Shown: positions 45,572-54,916, counted from the stretch's first letter. The stretch: DNA of 64,000 nt from Betaproteobacteria bacterium (GCA_016709965.1 JADJLT010000006.1:868001-932000), one strand, 5' to 3'. Notes: generated by a model not told the origin, from the letters alone. Made by a program: numbers and translations.

Positions 45572-46519
45572 TTAGTGCTGCTCGATGTCGTCCAGAGTCG
45601 TTACCGGCCCTTCCCATGGAGGCAGGGGAGTAAACAGTTTTTCCAGTTCCTCAAGAAACACCCGGACTTTAGGTACACGGACCCGGTTTGGCGTGTAGCA
45701 GGCGTAAAGGTAACGGCCAAGGCTGCTCAGCGGTTCGAGATCGTCGAAGATGGTGCGCAGTTCTCCGCGCGCCAGCGCCGGGCCGCACAGGTAGGTCGGC
45801 AACATGCCAATGCCGTGCCCGGTCAGTACGGCGCTCATGACGCAGTCGATGTCGTTGAAGAGAAATTTGCTGGTGACCGGCACGCTGATTTCTTCACCTT
45901 GGGCGTCTATCAGCCGCCATACCCGGCTTTCGTTGAACTGAAGCAGACTGAAACACGTGTGGTGCGCCAGTTCGTGAGGGGTCCGTGGTTCGCCATGGGC
46001 CGCAAAGTAGGCTGGCGTGGCGCAGATGACACGCTTCATGTGCACCAGCTTGCGGGCGACGGCGTCTTCTGGTGGCGCCTTGGTCAGACGCAAAGCGAGA
46101 TCGATATTTTCTTCGACCAGATCAACCAGATGATCGGTCAGGACCAGTTCGCAATTCAGTTCCGGATATTTGCCGACGATGATCGGCAGCAGTGGCGCGA
46201 TGTAGAGGCGACCGAAGGTGATGGAGGCGCTGATGCGCAGCACACCATGCGGGGCGTCGCCCATGTTTCTGACAGCGATTTCGGTGCTGTGGATCGCCTC
46301 CAACGCGCGCAGGGCGTGCTGGTGAAAAATCTCGCCGGAGGGTGTGAGGCTGATCTTGCGGGTGGATCGTTCAAACAGGCGGACGCCAAAGGCGCGCTCA
46401 AGATCGCCGATTTGTTTGCTGATTTGCGCCCGGGTACAGTCAAGACGCCGCGCCGCGCCTGCCATGCTGCCCGCTTCCACGACTTTGACGAAGCTTTCCC
46501 AGCTATTGAGCCATTGCAT
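45572..46519 (-). CDS. LysR-family transcriptional regulator
   Basis: 315 residues. N-terminal winged helix (FVKVVEAGSMAGAARRLDCT, AQISKQIGDLERAFGVRLFE) and a substrate domain of the CrgA/DsdC-type (GVLRISASITFGRLYIAPLL, LVLTDHLVDLVEENIDLALR, HGIGMLPTYL). Divergent from a small monooxygenase-like gene, an MFS transporter and a thioesterase, its probable targets. Confidence 0.9.
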   Translation of the reverse strand: MQWLNSWESFVKVVEAGSMAGAARRLDCTRAQISKQIGDLERAFGVRLFERSTRKISLTPSGEIFHQHALRALEAIHSTEIAVRNMGDAPHGVLRISASITFGRLYIAPLLPIIVGKYPELNCELVLTDHLVDLVEENIDLALRLTKAPPEDAVARKLVHMKRVICATPAYFAAHGEPRTPHELAHHTCFSLLQFNESRVWRLIDAQGEEISVPVTSKFLFNDIDCVMSAVLTGHGIGMLPTYLCGPALARGELRTIFDDLEPLSSLGRYLYACYTPNRVRVPKVRVFLEELEKLFTPLPPWEGPVTTLDDIEQH

Positions 46520-46648
46520 TTTGTCAATGATCCGTTGACGTTATGGAGATAATTATCCGCTTTTTGCCAATGATTTTGCTAGGTATAGTTCCATGACAAA
46601 GTCGTCAGATGTTTCTCGTAGCCATTGTTACCCTCAAGGAGCCTTCGC

Positions 46649-46963
46649 ATGATTATCGTCATCAACACGATCCGGTTGCCAAAGCCGATTACGCGGGACG
46701 AGGCGCTCGGGATATTTTTGAGTACCGCGCCAAAGTATCAAGGTGTTGCTGGTCTTGTCCGTAAGCATTACGTGCTCTCGGCGGATGGGGGCAACGTTGG
46801 CGGAATATATCTGTGGGAGTCCCGGGCTGAAGCTGAAGCGATGTACACCGAGGGTTGGAGCGCTTTTGTTAAGCAGAAGTACGGCGCTGATCCGTCGGTT
46901 ACGTATCTGGATAACCCCGTCGTGGTGGATAACCTGACTCACGAAATTACAACCTATGCGTAG
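46649..46963 (+). CDS. YdhR-like small monooxygenase-fold protein
   Basis: 104 residues from the ATG at 46649, preceded by AAGGAG. Dimeric alpha+beta barrel type: YQGVAGLVRKHYVLSADGG, GGIYLWESRAEAEAMY and SVTYLDNPVVVDN. Resembles YdhR/antibiotic-biosynthesis-monooxygenase folds; no substrate known. Divergent from LysR. Confidence 0.82.
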   Translation: MIIVINTIRLPKPITRDEALGIFLSTAPKYQGVAGLVRKHYVLSADGGNVGGIYLWESRAEAEAMYTEGWSAFVKQKYGADPSVTYLDNPVVVDNLTHEITTYA

Positions 46964-47055
46964 CCGTATTTTGTGCGAGGCTGCTGAGTGCGGCAGCGCA
47001 GATGCTTAACGTATTTACCGAATGTTTCCATGTCAAATGATAGCGGGATGAAACC

Positions 47056-48270
47056 ATGTTGCGCTCCTTGAGTCGCCCCGATGTACTGGTTGTTACGCTG
47101 GCGGCAGCCGGCATCCTGATGGTGACGATGGGCGCCCGTCAGTCTCTCGGCTTGTTCATCGCGCCCATCGAAGGGACGACCGGGCTGGGTATTGCCAGTA
47201 TCAGTCTGGCGCTTGCCATCGGGCAGTTTACTTGGGGCGCCATTCAGCCGGTGGCCGGTGCGGTGGCCGACCGCTATGGTCCGCGTGCCGTATTGATCGG
47301 CGGCTTGCTGGTCCTCGCTTTCGGTTCTGCCATAACGCCTTTCATGGGCACCGGCTTTGGCCTGATGATTTCGCTGGGTCTGCTGTCGGCTATCGGCTCG
47401 GGAGCAGGCAGCTTTTCGGTGCTGATTGGTGCGGCCGCCCAGCGTCTGCCGCTGGAGTCGCGCGGTTCGGCCTCCGGGGTGATCAATGCCGGCGGTTCGT
47501 TCGGTCAGTTCGTGTTCGCGCCCATTCTGCAAAAGCTCATCCAGGGCGTGGGCTGGATGGGGGCGATGTGGGCCATGGCTCTGATAACGCTGGCCGCCTT
47601 GCCGCTGGTGGGCAAACTGACCCGGCCGGTCGAAGGGCAGGTTCATCACGCCCATGAAGAAGGTGGGCTGAAGCGGGCCATTGGTGAAGCAATGGGGGAC
47701 CGCAGCTATCTGTTGCTGCACGCGGGCTTCTTTACCTGCGGCTTCCACATTGCTTTCCTCGTCACGCACCTGCCCGGCGAAGTGAATTTGTGCGGTCTAC
47801 CGCCGGCGGTTGCCAGCTGGTCGTTGGCCATCATCGGGCTGGCCAATATTTTTGGCAGCCTTTATGCCGGTTCATGTGTCGCGAAATACCGCAGCAAGTA
47901 CGTGCTGGCCGCGATGTATGCCTCGCGTGCCGTGCTGATTGCATTGTATCTGATGGCGCCGCGTACCGAACTGACTTTCTATCTGTTTGCCGCCGGACTG
48001 GGTTTTACCTGGTTGGCCACCGTGCCGCCGACTGCGGCGATAGTCGGTAAGCTGTTCGGGATTCGCTATCTGGCCACGCTGTTCGGCCTGACCCTGCTCA
48101 GCCACCAGATCGGCGGCTTTCTTGGCGCTTATCTGGGCGGGCTGACGATCAGCCGTTTCGGCGACTTCGGCTGGATGTGGTACGCCGACATGGCCTTGGC
48201 GCTGATAGCGGCAGTCGTCAATTTGCCGATTCGCGAAGCGCCGGTCGTGCCAAAGCTGGCAGCTGCCTGA
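47056..48270 (+). CDS. MFS transporter
   Basis: 404 residues with 12 predicted membrane segments. The family loop between TM2 and TM3 reads GAVADRYGPRAVLIGG, and GSRGSASGV-like ESRGSASGVINAGGSFGQF follows. C-terminal half repeats the fold (TVPPTAAIVGKLFGIRYLAT). Resembles oxalate/formate-antiporter-like or YbfB-type carriers. Followed by a thioesterase 26 bp on. Confidence 0.87.
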   Translation: MLRSLSRPDVLVVTLAAAGILMVTMGARQSLGLFIAPIEGTTGLGIASISLALAIGQFTWGAIQPVAGAVADRYGPRAVLIGGLLVLAFGSAITPFMGTGFGLMISLGLLSAIGSGAGSFSVLIGAAAQRLPLESRGSASGVINAGGSFGQFVFAPILQKLIQGVGWMGAMWAMALITLAALPLVGKLTRPVEGQVHHAHEEGGLKRAIGEAMGDRSYLLLHAGFFTCGFHIAFLVTHLPGEVNLCGLPPAVASWSLAIIGLANIFGSLYAGSCVAKYRSKYVLAAMYASRAVLIALYLMAPRTELTFYLFAAGLGFTWLATVPPTAAIVGKLFGIRYLATLFGLTLLSHQIGGFLGAYLGGLTISRFGDFGWMWYADMALALIAAVVNLPIREAPVVPKLAAA

Positions 48271-48295
48271 CAACAGTATTCAAGGAAATATAGCA

Positions 48296-48727
48296 ATGAG
48301 CCATTTGCGCCAGGATGTTTCGATCAGTTCACTGAATGAACAGGGTGGTGAATACTTGCCCGGCTACCTTGGCATCGAAATGCTTGAACTGAGTGCCGGA
48401 ACCATGAAGAGTCGGATGCCGGTGAAGAAACTTCACTTTGCCCCGAACGACTTCCTTCATGCAGCGAGTATCGTCGCGCTGGCCGATACCACTTGCGGTT
48501 ACGCGACGATCGCTCACCTTCCTGAAGGCGCGCAGTCCTTCACCACCATCGAATTGAAGAGCAACCATCTGGGAACGGTGAAGGAGGGCAGCATCGCCTG
48601 CATTGCAACTGCGCAGCATCTCGGGCGCAATACGCAGGTCTGGGATGCCGTGGTGACCGACGAAGCGAATGGCCGGAAGATTGCGCTGTTCCGCTGTACG
48701 CAGATGATTCTTTGGCCGAAAGCCTGA
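48296..48727 (+). CDS. PaaI-family hotdog thioesterase
   Basis: 143 residues with an AAGGAA site. Hotdog markers: PGYLGIEMLELSAGTMKSRM, NDFLHAASIVALADTTCGY and FTTIELKSNHLGTVKEG. It should hydrolyse an acyl-CoA. Together with the upstream small oxygenase-like protein and MFS carrier it suggests uptake and turnover of an aromatic or acyl compound (inference). Confidence 0.85.
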   Translation: MSHLRQDVSISSLNEQGGEYLPGYLGIEMLELSAGTMKSRMPVKKLHFAPNDFLHAASIVALADTTCGYATIAHLPEGAQSFTTIELKSNHLGTVKEGSIACIATAQHLGRNTQVWDAVVTDEANGRKIALFRCTQMILWPKA

Positions 48728-49053
48728 TATTCCCTGCATCTCGCCTGCGCCAGCGGCAATTCAATAAAGAAAATTTATCCCCGAAATGACGGGACAAGCC
48801 TGTGGATAAACACGGGACAACATCCGCAATGCACTGAGCCACAAGGCTTTTGAGTGTTGTGCTTAATAAATGGGCAGATTGTACCAGCGTTGTGAATTGC
48901 CGATGTCGGTATGGCGCAACAAGTGTTCTAACATATAAAATATATAAGACCCGCAAGTCACGGTGGCGGACTATTGTTTTTCGAACTATCAGGCCGCCGC
49001 CGTTGTCGTAAAATATTCGTTCCTCAGAGCAACCCTTTTGAAAGGAAGTCGCC
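48728..49053 (+). promoter_or_regulatory. acnB promoter region
   Basis: 326 bp with no gene. Contains an AT-rich stretch (ATATAAAATATATAAG, ~48936-48951) fit for a -10 region, and a GAAAGGAAG ribosome site before the GTG start of acnB. No known regulator box was identified. Confidence 0.5.
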
Positions 49054-51654
49054 GTGCTTGAAGCCTATCGCGCCCACGTAGCAGAGCGTGCAGCCCTCGG
49101 TATCCCCCCGCTGCCCCTGTCCAAGCAACAGACCACCGAACTGGTCGCCTTGCTGAAGAATCCACCGGCCGGCGAAGAAGCCGCCCTGGTTGAACTGATC
49201 ACCTACCGTGTTCCGGCAGGTGTGGATGACGCTGCCAAGGTCAAGGCCGAATTCCTGGCCAAGGTTGCCAAGGGTGAAGAAGCCTGTGCCCTGATTTCCA
49301 AAGAAAGCGCCACGCATCTGCTTGGCACCATGCTCGGTGGCTACAACGTCAAGCCGCTGATCGACATGCTGGGTGATGCCACCTGCGGCACGGTTGCTGC
49401 CGAAGGCCTGAAGAAGACCCTGCTGGTATTCGACTTCTTCCACGATGTCGCCGAACTGGCCAAGTCCAGCAATGCTACGGCTGCCGCTAACGCCAAAGCT
49501 GTCATGCAGTCCTGGGCTGATGCTGAGTGGTTTACGTCGCGTCCGGAAGTCCCGGCTTCGCAGAAGCTGACAGTCTTCAAGGTGACCGGCGAAACCAATA
49601 CCGACGACCTGTCGCCTGCACCGGATGCCTGGTCTCGTCCTGACATTCCGCTGCATGCACTGGCCATGCTGAAGAACCCGCGTCCGGGTATCGAAGCTGA
49701 TGAGCCGGGCTCCCGCGGCCCGTTGAAGCAACTTGATGCGTTGGCTGCCAAGGGCAACCTGATCGCCTACGTCGGTGACGTGGTCGGTACCGGTTCTTCC
49801 CGCAAGTCTGCGACCAACTCCGTGCTGTGGTTCACCGGAGAAGACATTCCTTTTGTCCCGAACAAGCGTTTCGGTGGCGTCTGTCTCGGTTCCAAGATTG
49901 CTCCGATCTTCTTCAACACTATGGAAGATGCCGGTGCATTGCCGATTGAAATCGCTGCTGACCAGATGGACATGGGTGATGAGATCGAACTGAAGGTTGA
50001 TGCCAACTCCGGCAAGGTCACCGCCGTCAAGAACGGTACCGTGATTGCCGAGTCCCAGCTCAAGACCCTCGTCATTCTTGACGAAGTCCGCGCTGGTGGC
50101 CGTATCCCCCTGATCATCGGTCGTGGCCTGACCACCAAGGCTCGCGAATTCCTCGGCCTGCCGCAATCCACCCTGTTCCGTCTGCCGCAAAACCCGGCTG
50201 ACGACGGCAAGGGTTACTCGCTGGCCCAGAAGATGGTCGGCAAGGCCTGCGGCGTTGCCGGCATCCTGCCGGGCACCTACTGCGAGCCGAAGATGACCAC
50301 CGTGGGTTCGCAAGACACCACCGGCCCGATGACGCGCGACGAACTGAAAGACCTGGCTTGCCTCGGCTTCTCCGCCGACCTCGTCATGCAGTCCTTCTGC
50401 CACACCGCTGCTTATCCGAAGCTGGTTGACGTCAAGACCCACCGCGAACTGCCGTCCTTCATCTCGACCCGTGGCGGCGTTTCACTGCGTCCGGGTGACG
50501 GCGTCATCCACTCCTGGCTGAACCGCCTGCTGCTGCCGGATACCGTCGGTACCGGTGGTGACTCGCACACCCGTTTCCCGATTGGCATTTCCTTCCCGGC
50601 CGGTTCCGGTCTGGTCGCCTTTGCCGCTGCTACCGGCGTCATGCCGCTGGACATGCCGGAATCCGTGCTCGTCCGTTTCAAGGGCAAGATGCAAGATGGC
50701 ATCACCCTGCGCGATCTGGTTAACGCCATTCCGCTGTATGCCATCAAGGCTGGGCTGCTGACCGTTGAGAAGAAGGGCAAGAAGAACGTCTTCTCCGGCC
50801 GTATTCTCGAAATCGAAGGTCTGCCGGATCTGAAGGTCGAGCAAGCATTCGAACTGTCCGACGCTGCTGCCGAGCGCTCCGCCGCTGCCTGTTCCGTTCG
50901 TTTGAACAAGGAACCGATGGTCGAGTACATGACCTCGAACATCACGCTGATGAAGTGGATGATTGCCGAAGGCTATCAGGATGCTCGCACCCTGAAGCGT
51001 CGTATCACCGCTATGGAAGACTGGATTGCCAACGGCGTGCTGCTGCAGCCGGACGACAACGCACAGTACGCCGCGGTTATTGAAATCGATCTGGCCGAAG
51101 TTACCGAGCCGATCCTGGCCTGCCCGAACGATCCGGACGACGTCAAGGTTCTCTCCGAAGTTGCTGGCGCCAAGATCGACGAAGTCTTCATCGGCTCCTG
51201 CATGACCAACATCGGCCACTTCCGTGCTGCCGCCAAGGTTCTTGAAGGTCGCTCCGACATCCCGACGCGTCTGTGGATTGCCCCGCCGACCAAGATGGAT
51301 GCGCTGATCCTGACCGAAGAAGGCTACTACGGCGTTCTCGGCAAGTCCGGCGCGCGTATGGAAATGCCGGGCTGCTCGCTGTGTATGGGTAACCAGGCAC
51401 AGATCCGCAAGGGTTCCACCGCGATCTCCACCTCCACCCGCAACTTCCCGAACCGCCTCGGTATCGACACCCAGGTTTATCTCGGTTCTGCCGAACTGGC
51501 CGCCATGTGCGCGCTGGCCGGTCGCATCGTGACGGTCGCGGAATACATGGAGCAGATCAAGCTGGTCAATGCCAAGTCTGCTGAAGTGTACCGCTACATG
51601 AACTTCGACAAGATCCCTTCGTTTGTTGAAGTCGCGGAAACGGTCGAGATGTAA
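49054..51654 (+). CDS. acnB: Aconitate hydratase B (bifunctional, 2-methylisocitrate dehydratase type)
   Basis: 866 residues, GTG start. Citrate-isocitrate isomerase of the TCA cycle. Domains: HEAT-like N-terminus (AERAALGIPPLPLSKQQT), swivel domain (SRKSATNSVLWFTGED), then catalytic domains with the 4Fe-4S cysteines in FCHTAAYPKL, SCMTNIGHFRAAAK and MPGCSLCMGNQAQI. GGDSHTRFPIG is present. The last 54 bp and its terminator are repeated at 54779-54916. Confidence 0.96.
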   Translation: MLEAYRAHVAERAALGIPPLPLSKQQTTELVALLKNPPAGEEAALVELITYRVPAGVDDAAKVKAEFLAKVAKGEEACALISKESATHLLGTMLGGYNVKPLIDMLGDATCGTVAAEGLKKTLLVFDFFHDVAELAKSSNATAAANAKAVMQSWADAEWFTSRPEVPASQKLTVFKVTGETNTDDLSPAPDAWSRPDIPLHALAMLKNPRPGIEADEPGSRGPLKQLDALAAKGNLIAYVGDVVGTGSSRKSATNSVLWFTGEDIPFVPNKRFGGVCLGSKIAPIFFNTMEDAGALPIEIAADQMDMGDEIELKVDANSGKVTAVKNGTVIAESQLKTLVILDEVRAGGRIPLIIGRGLTTKAREFLGLPQSTLFRLPQNPADDGKGYSLAQKMVGKACGVAGILPGTYCEPKMTTVGSQDTTGPMTRDELKDLACLGFSADLVMQSFCHTAAYPKLVDVKTHRELPSFISTRGGVSLRPGDGVIHSWLNRLLLPDTVGTGGDSHTRFPIGISFPAGSGLVAFAAATGVMPLDMPESVLVRFKGKMQDGITLRDLVNAIPLYAIKAGLLTVEKKGKKNVFSGRILEIEGLPDLKVEQAFELSDAAAERSAAACSVRLNKEPMVEYMTSNITLMKWMIAEGYQDARTLKRRITAMEDWIANGVLLQPDDNAQYAAVIEIDLAEVTEPILACPNDPDDVKVLSEVAGAKIDEVFIGSCMTNIGHFRAAAKVLEGRSDIPTRLWIAPPTKMDALILTEEGYYGVLGKSGARMEMPGCSLCMGNQAQIRKGSTAISTSTRNFPNRLGIDTQVYLGSAELAAMCALAGRIVTVAEYMEQIKLVNAKSAEVYRYMNFDKIPSFVEVAETVEM

Positions 51655-51733
51655 ATTTCGGATTTCGGCCGGTTTTTTCGGTCGACCGCAGCAATCTAAA
51701 AAAGCCCCAATCGGGAAACCGGTTGGGGTTTTT
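51597..51733 (+). repeat. Left direct repeat: 3' end of acnB plus terminator
   Basis: From CATGAACTTCG to the T-tract of the terminator, about 137 bp, matched at 54779-54916 with about five differences, all after the stop codon. The coding part is identical. The repeats flank the IS1595-type insertion and hipBA. Confidence 0.9.
51653..51695 (-). repeat. Dispersed motif, copy 11
   Basis: The minus strand reads GCTGCGGTCGACCGAAAAAA then CCGGCCGAAATCCGAAATTT. Its core CGGTCGACCG is a perfect palindrome. It lies between the acnB stop and terminator. Confidence 0.75.
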
Positions 51734-51734
51734 C
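51699..51734 (+). terminator. acnB terminator
   Basis: Hairpin AAGCCCCAAtC / GGTTGGGGTTT followed by a T-tract. The IS below inserts into its T-tract. Confidence 0.85.
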
Positions 51735-51736
51735 TT

Positions 51737-52781
51737 GGCTATGTACCCATAGTATGTTGAACCCCATCGATCCCCAAAGCGGCACGGAGGAAATCGTCAG
51801 AGGAAATATCGCGGTCGTGTCGCTCAATCAATCGTCGCCAGCCCAGATAGTTACCCAAGTAGCGGGTGGCGACGCCGTGGAAGCGGCGTATCCATTCCTT
51901 GAGTCGGCTATCGTAGGCATTGACGTTCTGCACATGATAGACCCCCGCCACAACACGCTGACCAGCAGCCAGATTGACCGGCCGGTGGGTGATGCCCATT
52001 TCTTTGGCAACAGCCGCCAGCGCCTTTTCTCCGTCGGTGCACAGAATGACATCGGTCGCCCAAAGCGGCTTGAGCACCGCCCCGAGGTGTGCCTTATCGG
52101 CCTTCTCCAGGATGAAGTCTGCGGTGTTGCCGGTACGATCCCGGCAAATCAGGACAGCGGTCTGTTCTTCCGACAGGCCGCGCTTACTGGCTTTGCCGCC
52201 CCGCTTGCGGGGAGCACGACTCAAACCTTGTCTTCTGCCCTTCTGTGACTCAAGGAAATACGTCTCATCGGCTTCAGCAATGCCCGCCAGGCTGATCGCC
52301 TGCTGACCATTGGGCAAGTTCAGGAAGCGGTGGCGCCAGCGGAATGCCGTGTTGGGATGAATCCCCACCGCAGCGGCACTTTTGCGGATGCTCGTCCCCT
52401 CAGCCAGCTGTTTCGCATAGTCCATCCATTTCGCTTTGTGCCGAAGTCCTGCTAGCGGTGTGTCAGTCAGGGCGTTGAAAGTCGCTCGACAGGCGTTGCA
52501 GCGATAACGTTGCAAGCCATTGGCGAACCCCCAGCGGGAAACCTGCTCGTGTGCGCAATGCGGACAGTGCGGCTTCTCGGTCATCCGGGTCTCAACCACT
52601 TGGTAGGACGCCGACTCCTGCGCCGCCGGTTGCAGCCGATCCATCAAGACTTGCCGCTGGTGCGGCGTCAATTCCTTCAACGCACTCGACAGTTTCCGGA
52701 AATCATTGGGCTTCATCGCAACACCTATCCGATTGATTCAGATAACTTTGTTATAGACCAACATGCAAAGATTACATAGCC
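51737..52781 (-). mobile_element. IS1595-family insertion sequence with 8-bp target duplication
   Basis: 1045 bp. Imperfect terminal inverted repeats begin GGCTATGTA at both ends (51737 and, inverted, 52781) and share ATGTTG further in. Flanks 51729-51736 and 52782-52789 are both TTTTTCTT, an exact 8-bp target duplication as expected for IS1595. A single transposase gene fills it. It looks intact and recent. Confidence 0.93.
51739..52716 (-). CDS. IS1595-family (ISXO2-like) DDE transposase
   Basis: 325 residues. N-terminal zinc ribbon (CPHCAHEQVSRWGFANGLQRYRCNACRATF in parts), helix-turn-helix (GTSIRKSAAAVGIHPNTAFRW), catalytic ADETYFLESQKGRR, CTDGEKALAAVA and the YHVQNVNAYDSRLKEW region followed by RRFHGVATRYLGNYLGWRR. 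Its stop lies 2 bp from the IS end. Full length. Confidence 0.93.
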   Translation of the reverse strand: MKPNDFRKLSSALKELTPHQRQVLMDRLQPAAQESASYQVVETRMTEKPHCPHCAHEQVSRWGFANGLQRYRCNACRATFNALTDTPLAGLRHKAKWMDYAKQLAEGTSIRKSAAAVGIHPNTAFRWRHRFLNLPNGQQAISLAGIAEADETYFLESQKGRRQGLSRAPRKRGGKASKRGLSEEQTAVLICRDRTGNTADFILEKADKAHLGAVLKPLWATDVILCTDGEKALAAVAKEMGITHRPVNLAAGQRVVAGVYHVQNVNAYDSRLKEWIRRFHGVATRYLGNYLGWRRLIERHDRDISSDDFLRAALGIDGVQHTMGT

Positions 52782-52823
52782 TTTTTCTTTGTGGCTGACG
52801 GACTAATCCCGCGGCCCTGCTGA

Positions 52824-54158
52824 TTACTTATCGGTGCCTAATCGCGCCGATTGTCGGCGCATGCCGTCGAAAATAGAATCCGCCACGTCCATGGGGAAAT
52901 TATTGGGTAGCAACTTGCCTACTTCGTCGATGACCGTATCCGTCGCAGTAACAACTTCCTCAATCAATCGCTCTGCCATCGCCCTGCCAAGCCCAACTTG
53001 CTCTGCCTGTGCAGCCCAGTGCCGTCGCCGGATGTTGTCGATCAGGTAATAGTTGGTACTGCTCCGAATTGCCATCGCGAGTTTGGCTTTGTTTGGGGAA
53101 ATCTGGTTCTTGCCTTTGCCAATCAAAGGATGCGCCGAAAGTACGTCGTAGATGGAGGTGGCTCGGTAACATCCGCCCGGCCGGAGGGTAATGCTGAAAT
53201 TCTTGGCGTGACCGTCAGTGGCGGCCAGTAGCCAGAACAGAATCTGCGTTTTGAAGAAGTTGATCCTGTCCTGTTCGGCCTGTTCTGAGCCGAGCAGGAT
53301 ATTCATGATCGTGGCGATCCCCGGTCCGCCGTCTGCCTGATATTTGCGCAGTGGGGAGGTGCCCGTTGCCTGGCACATGTCCTCCTGCGGCAAACGGATG
53401 ATCCAACTGCTGTCGCTGGATGGTGTGCGGTCGAAGCGCTCAACGATCAGGGCTTTCTGCTCCTCGAAAACTGCCATGTCGCAGCTTGCGATGGGAATGC
53501 CGTAGGCAGCGAGGATCTTGGAACACAACCATTCGTTCTCGATCGAACTGCGCATGTCGGCTTGCATGTTGCCAACCAGCCCCAGGGGTAACTTGAAAAT
53601 GTGCGTGGTCGGGGTGCTGCCGTGGGGCAGCAGCCATTTTCCACCCTGCTGCAACAGGGCGGTTTTTTCTTGGGCGCCGGCGATGGAAAGGCGCAAGTCG
53701 TCATGATCATCGTGCTGCCCGAGGAACTGGGTCGAAGGGATGTTGCGTAAATGCTGGGCGATAGCGGCGGCGCTCAGTTCTTCGCCCTTGATCTCGTAGA
53801 TATCGGTGGGCGATTCATCTTCAGGCAGCAGTTGTATTGCCCCGACGCAATCGCGCCCCAGTTTGTACAGCAACTGAAAGGCATCGGTGCCGCCGGCTTG
53901 ATATCGCTGTGCCAGGCGACGGCGAATTGCGTCGTTGTCCGGCAACAGGTTGTCGAAGTAGTGACTGACAAGCTCCCCTTGATAGGATGCATTGCCAGGC
54001 AGGAATGGCAGCGACAAGGACAACGGGCGGGTCTGCTCATCGCTCAGCCAGTCATCGAAATAAACCAGTTGGTCGCCCTGTCGGCCGGTTTCCCAGGAAC
54101 CGACCGGGATGCCGTTCATCCAGATGTTCAGGCGCTGGGCCTTCGCACGTCGGCCCAT
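52824..54158 (-). CDS. hipA: HipA-family serine/threonine kinase toxin
   Basis: 444 residues. N-terminal couple domain (LNIWMNGIPVGSWE, LSLSLPFLPG, YFDNLLPDNDAIRRRLAQRY in parts), then the kinase: GAQEKTALL phosphate loop, ENEWLCSKIL, IVERFDR, and the catalytic ATDGHAKNFSI and IYDVLSA. HipA kinases phosphorylate aminoacyl-tRNA synthetases and slow growth. Preceded by hipB with a 2-bp gap. Between the acnB-end repeats. Confidence 0.93.
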   Translation of the reverse strand: MGRRAKAQRLNIWMNGIPVGSWETGRQGDQLVYFDDWLSDEQTRPLSLSLPFLPGNASYQGELVSHYFDNLLPDNDAIRRRLAQRYQAGGTDAFQLLYKLGRDCVGAIQLLPEDESPTDIYEIKGEELSAAAIAQHLRNIPSTQFLGQHDDHDDLRLSIAGAQEKTALLQQGGKWLLPHGSTPTTHIFKLPLGLVGNMQADMRSSIENEWLCSKILAAYGIPIASCDMAVFEEQKALIVERFDRTPSSDSSWIIRLPQEDMCQATGTSPLRKYQADGGPGIATIMNILLGSEQAEQDRINFFKTQILFWLLAATDGHAKNFSITLRPGGCYRATSIYDVLSAHPLIGKGKNQISPNKAKLAMAIRSSTNYYLIDNIRRRHWAAQAEQVGLGRAMAERLIEEVVTATDTVIDEVGKLLPNNFPMDVADSIFDGMRRQSARLGTDK

Positions 54159-54160
54159 GG

Positions 54161-54508
54161 TTACCAGCTCTCTTTCTTCTTCGGCGCTACGGCAATAGGG
54201 GCGGTTTTGGCAGTGCGCTTACGAGGCCTTGCCGAGTAGCTATCAGAGGTTTGTTCAAGTGGCGCCCCGACATCCGGCGTGGGTGTCGAGGATGCCTGGT
54301 TTAGCGAGATATCGACGTTAAACAGACGCAGTACCGTAAACAGGCGTTCCAGGGTTGCTGTGGCTGGCTTGGCTTCAAAGTAGGCATAACTTTGCTGTGT
54401 AATGCCAAGTTTTTCAGCCATGGCCGCCTGGGTCAGTCCTTGTCCCTTGCGAAATGCCCGGAGAATCAGAGGAAGCTGATTCAGTGTCTTGATCGGGTAA
54501 GTCATCAT
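54161..54508 (-). CDS. hipB: HipB-like XRE-family antitoxin
   Basis: 115 residues from the ATG at 54508 (GGAGG just upstream; the next ATG at 54505 is equally likely). Helix-turn-helix GLTQAAMAEKLGITQQSYAYFE near the N-terminus. The long tail (~35 extra residues, Pro/Thr/Lys-rich) is unusual against the short classic HipB. It should neutralise HipA and repress the pair. Confidence 0.88.
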   Translation of the reverse strand: MMTYPIKTLNQLPLILRAFRKGQGLTQAAMAEKLGITQQSYAYFEAKPATATLERLFTVLRLFNVDISLNQASSTPTPDVGAPLEQTSDSYSARPRKRTAKTAPIAVAPKKKESW

Positions 54509-54778
54509 TGCCTCCACAACCGTGCTCATTATGGGTTACAGGATTTGAACTGTACTCTAAATTAACAGTCGTCTATCTGTAAATATAAAATACACAACAA
54601 AATTTGTAAATAATAAATACAGGCATGGTGTTGTATTTTTCGAAAATTGGCGGCAGAAAAAGCACGAAGTCAGCGATGTGGCGGACCTGGCTACCTGAAG
54701 AGGCAAAAGGCATTTTTTAGACAGCGATAGACGAATAGGCCAGAGAAGCCCGTAGTTGCGCGGTCGAAATTAACGCCT
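54509..54778. promoter_or_regulatory. AT-rich hipBA promoter/operator region
   Basis: 270 bp without a gene; strongly AT-rich at 54540-54650 (TAAATATAAAATACAC, TTTGTAAATAATAAATACA). Likely holds the hipB promoter and operators, and the right edge of the inserted segment. Confidence 0.5.
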
Positions 54779-54916
54779 CATGAACTTCGACAAGATCCCT
54801 TCGTTTGTTGAAGTCGCGGAAACGGTCGAGATGTAAATTTCGGATTTCGGCCGGTTTTTCCGGTCGACCGTAGCAATCAAAAAAAGCCCCAATCGGGAAA
54901 GCGGTTGGGGCTTTTT
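54779..54916 (+). repeat. Right direct repeat: copy of acnB 3' end plus terminator
   Basis: Copies acnB from CATGAACTTCG through the stop codon, the dispersed motif and terminator. The frame is not continuous with any gene upstream, so it is a fragment (pseudogene-like). It ends at the T-tract near 54916. Confidence 0.9.
54834..54877 (-). repeat. Dispersed motif, copy 12 (in the right acnB repeat)
   Basis: The minus strand reads GCTACGGTCGACCGGAAAAA then CCGGCCGAAATCCGAAATTT. Nearly identical to copy 11 by virtue of the duplication. Confidence 0.75.
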
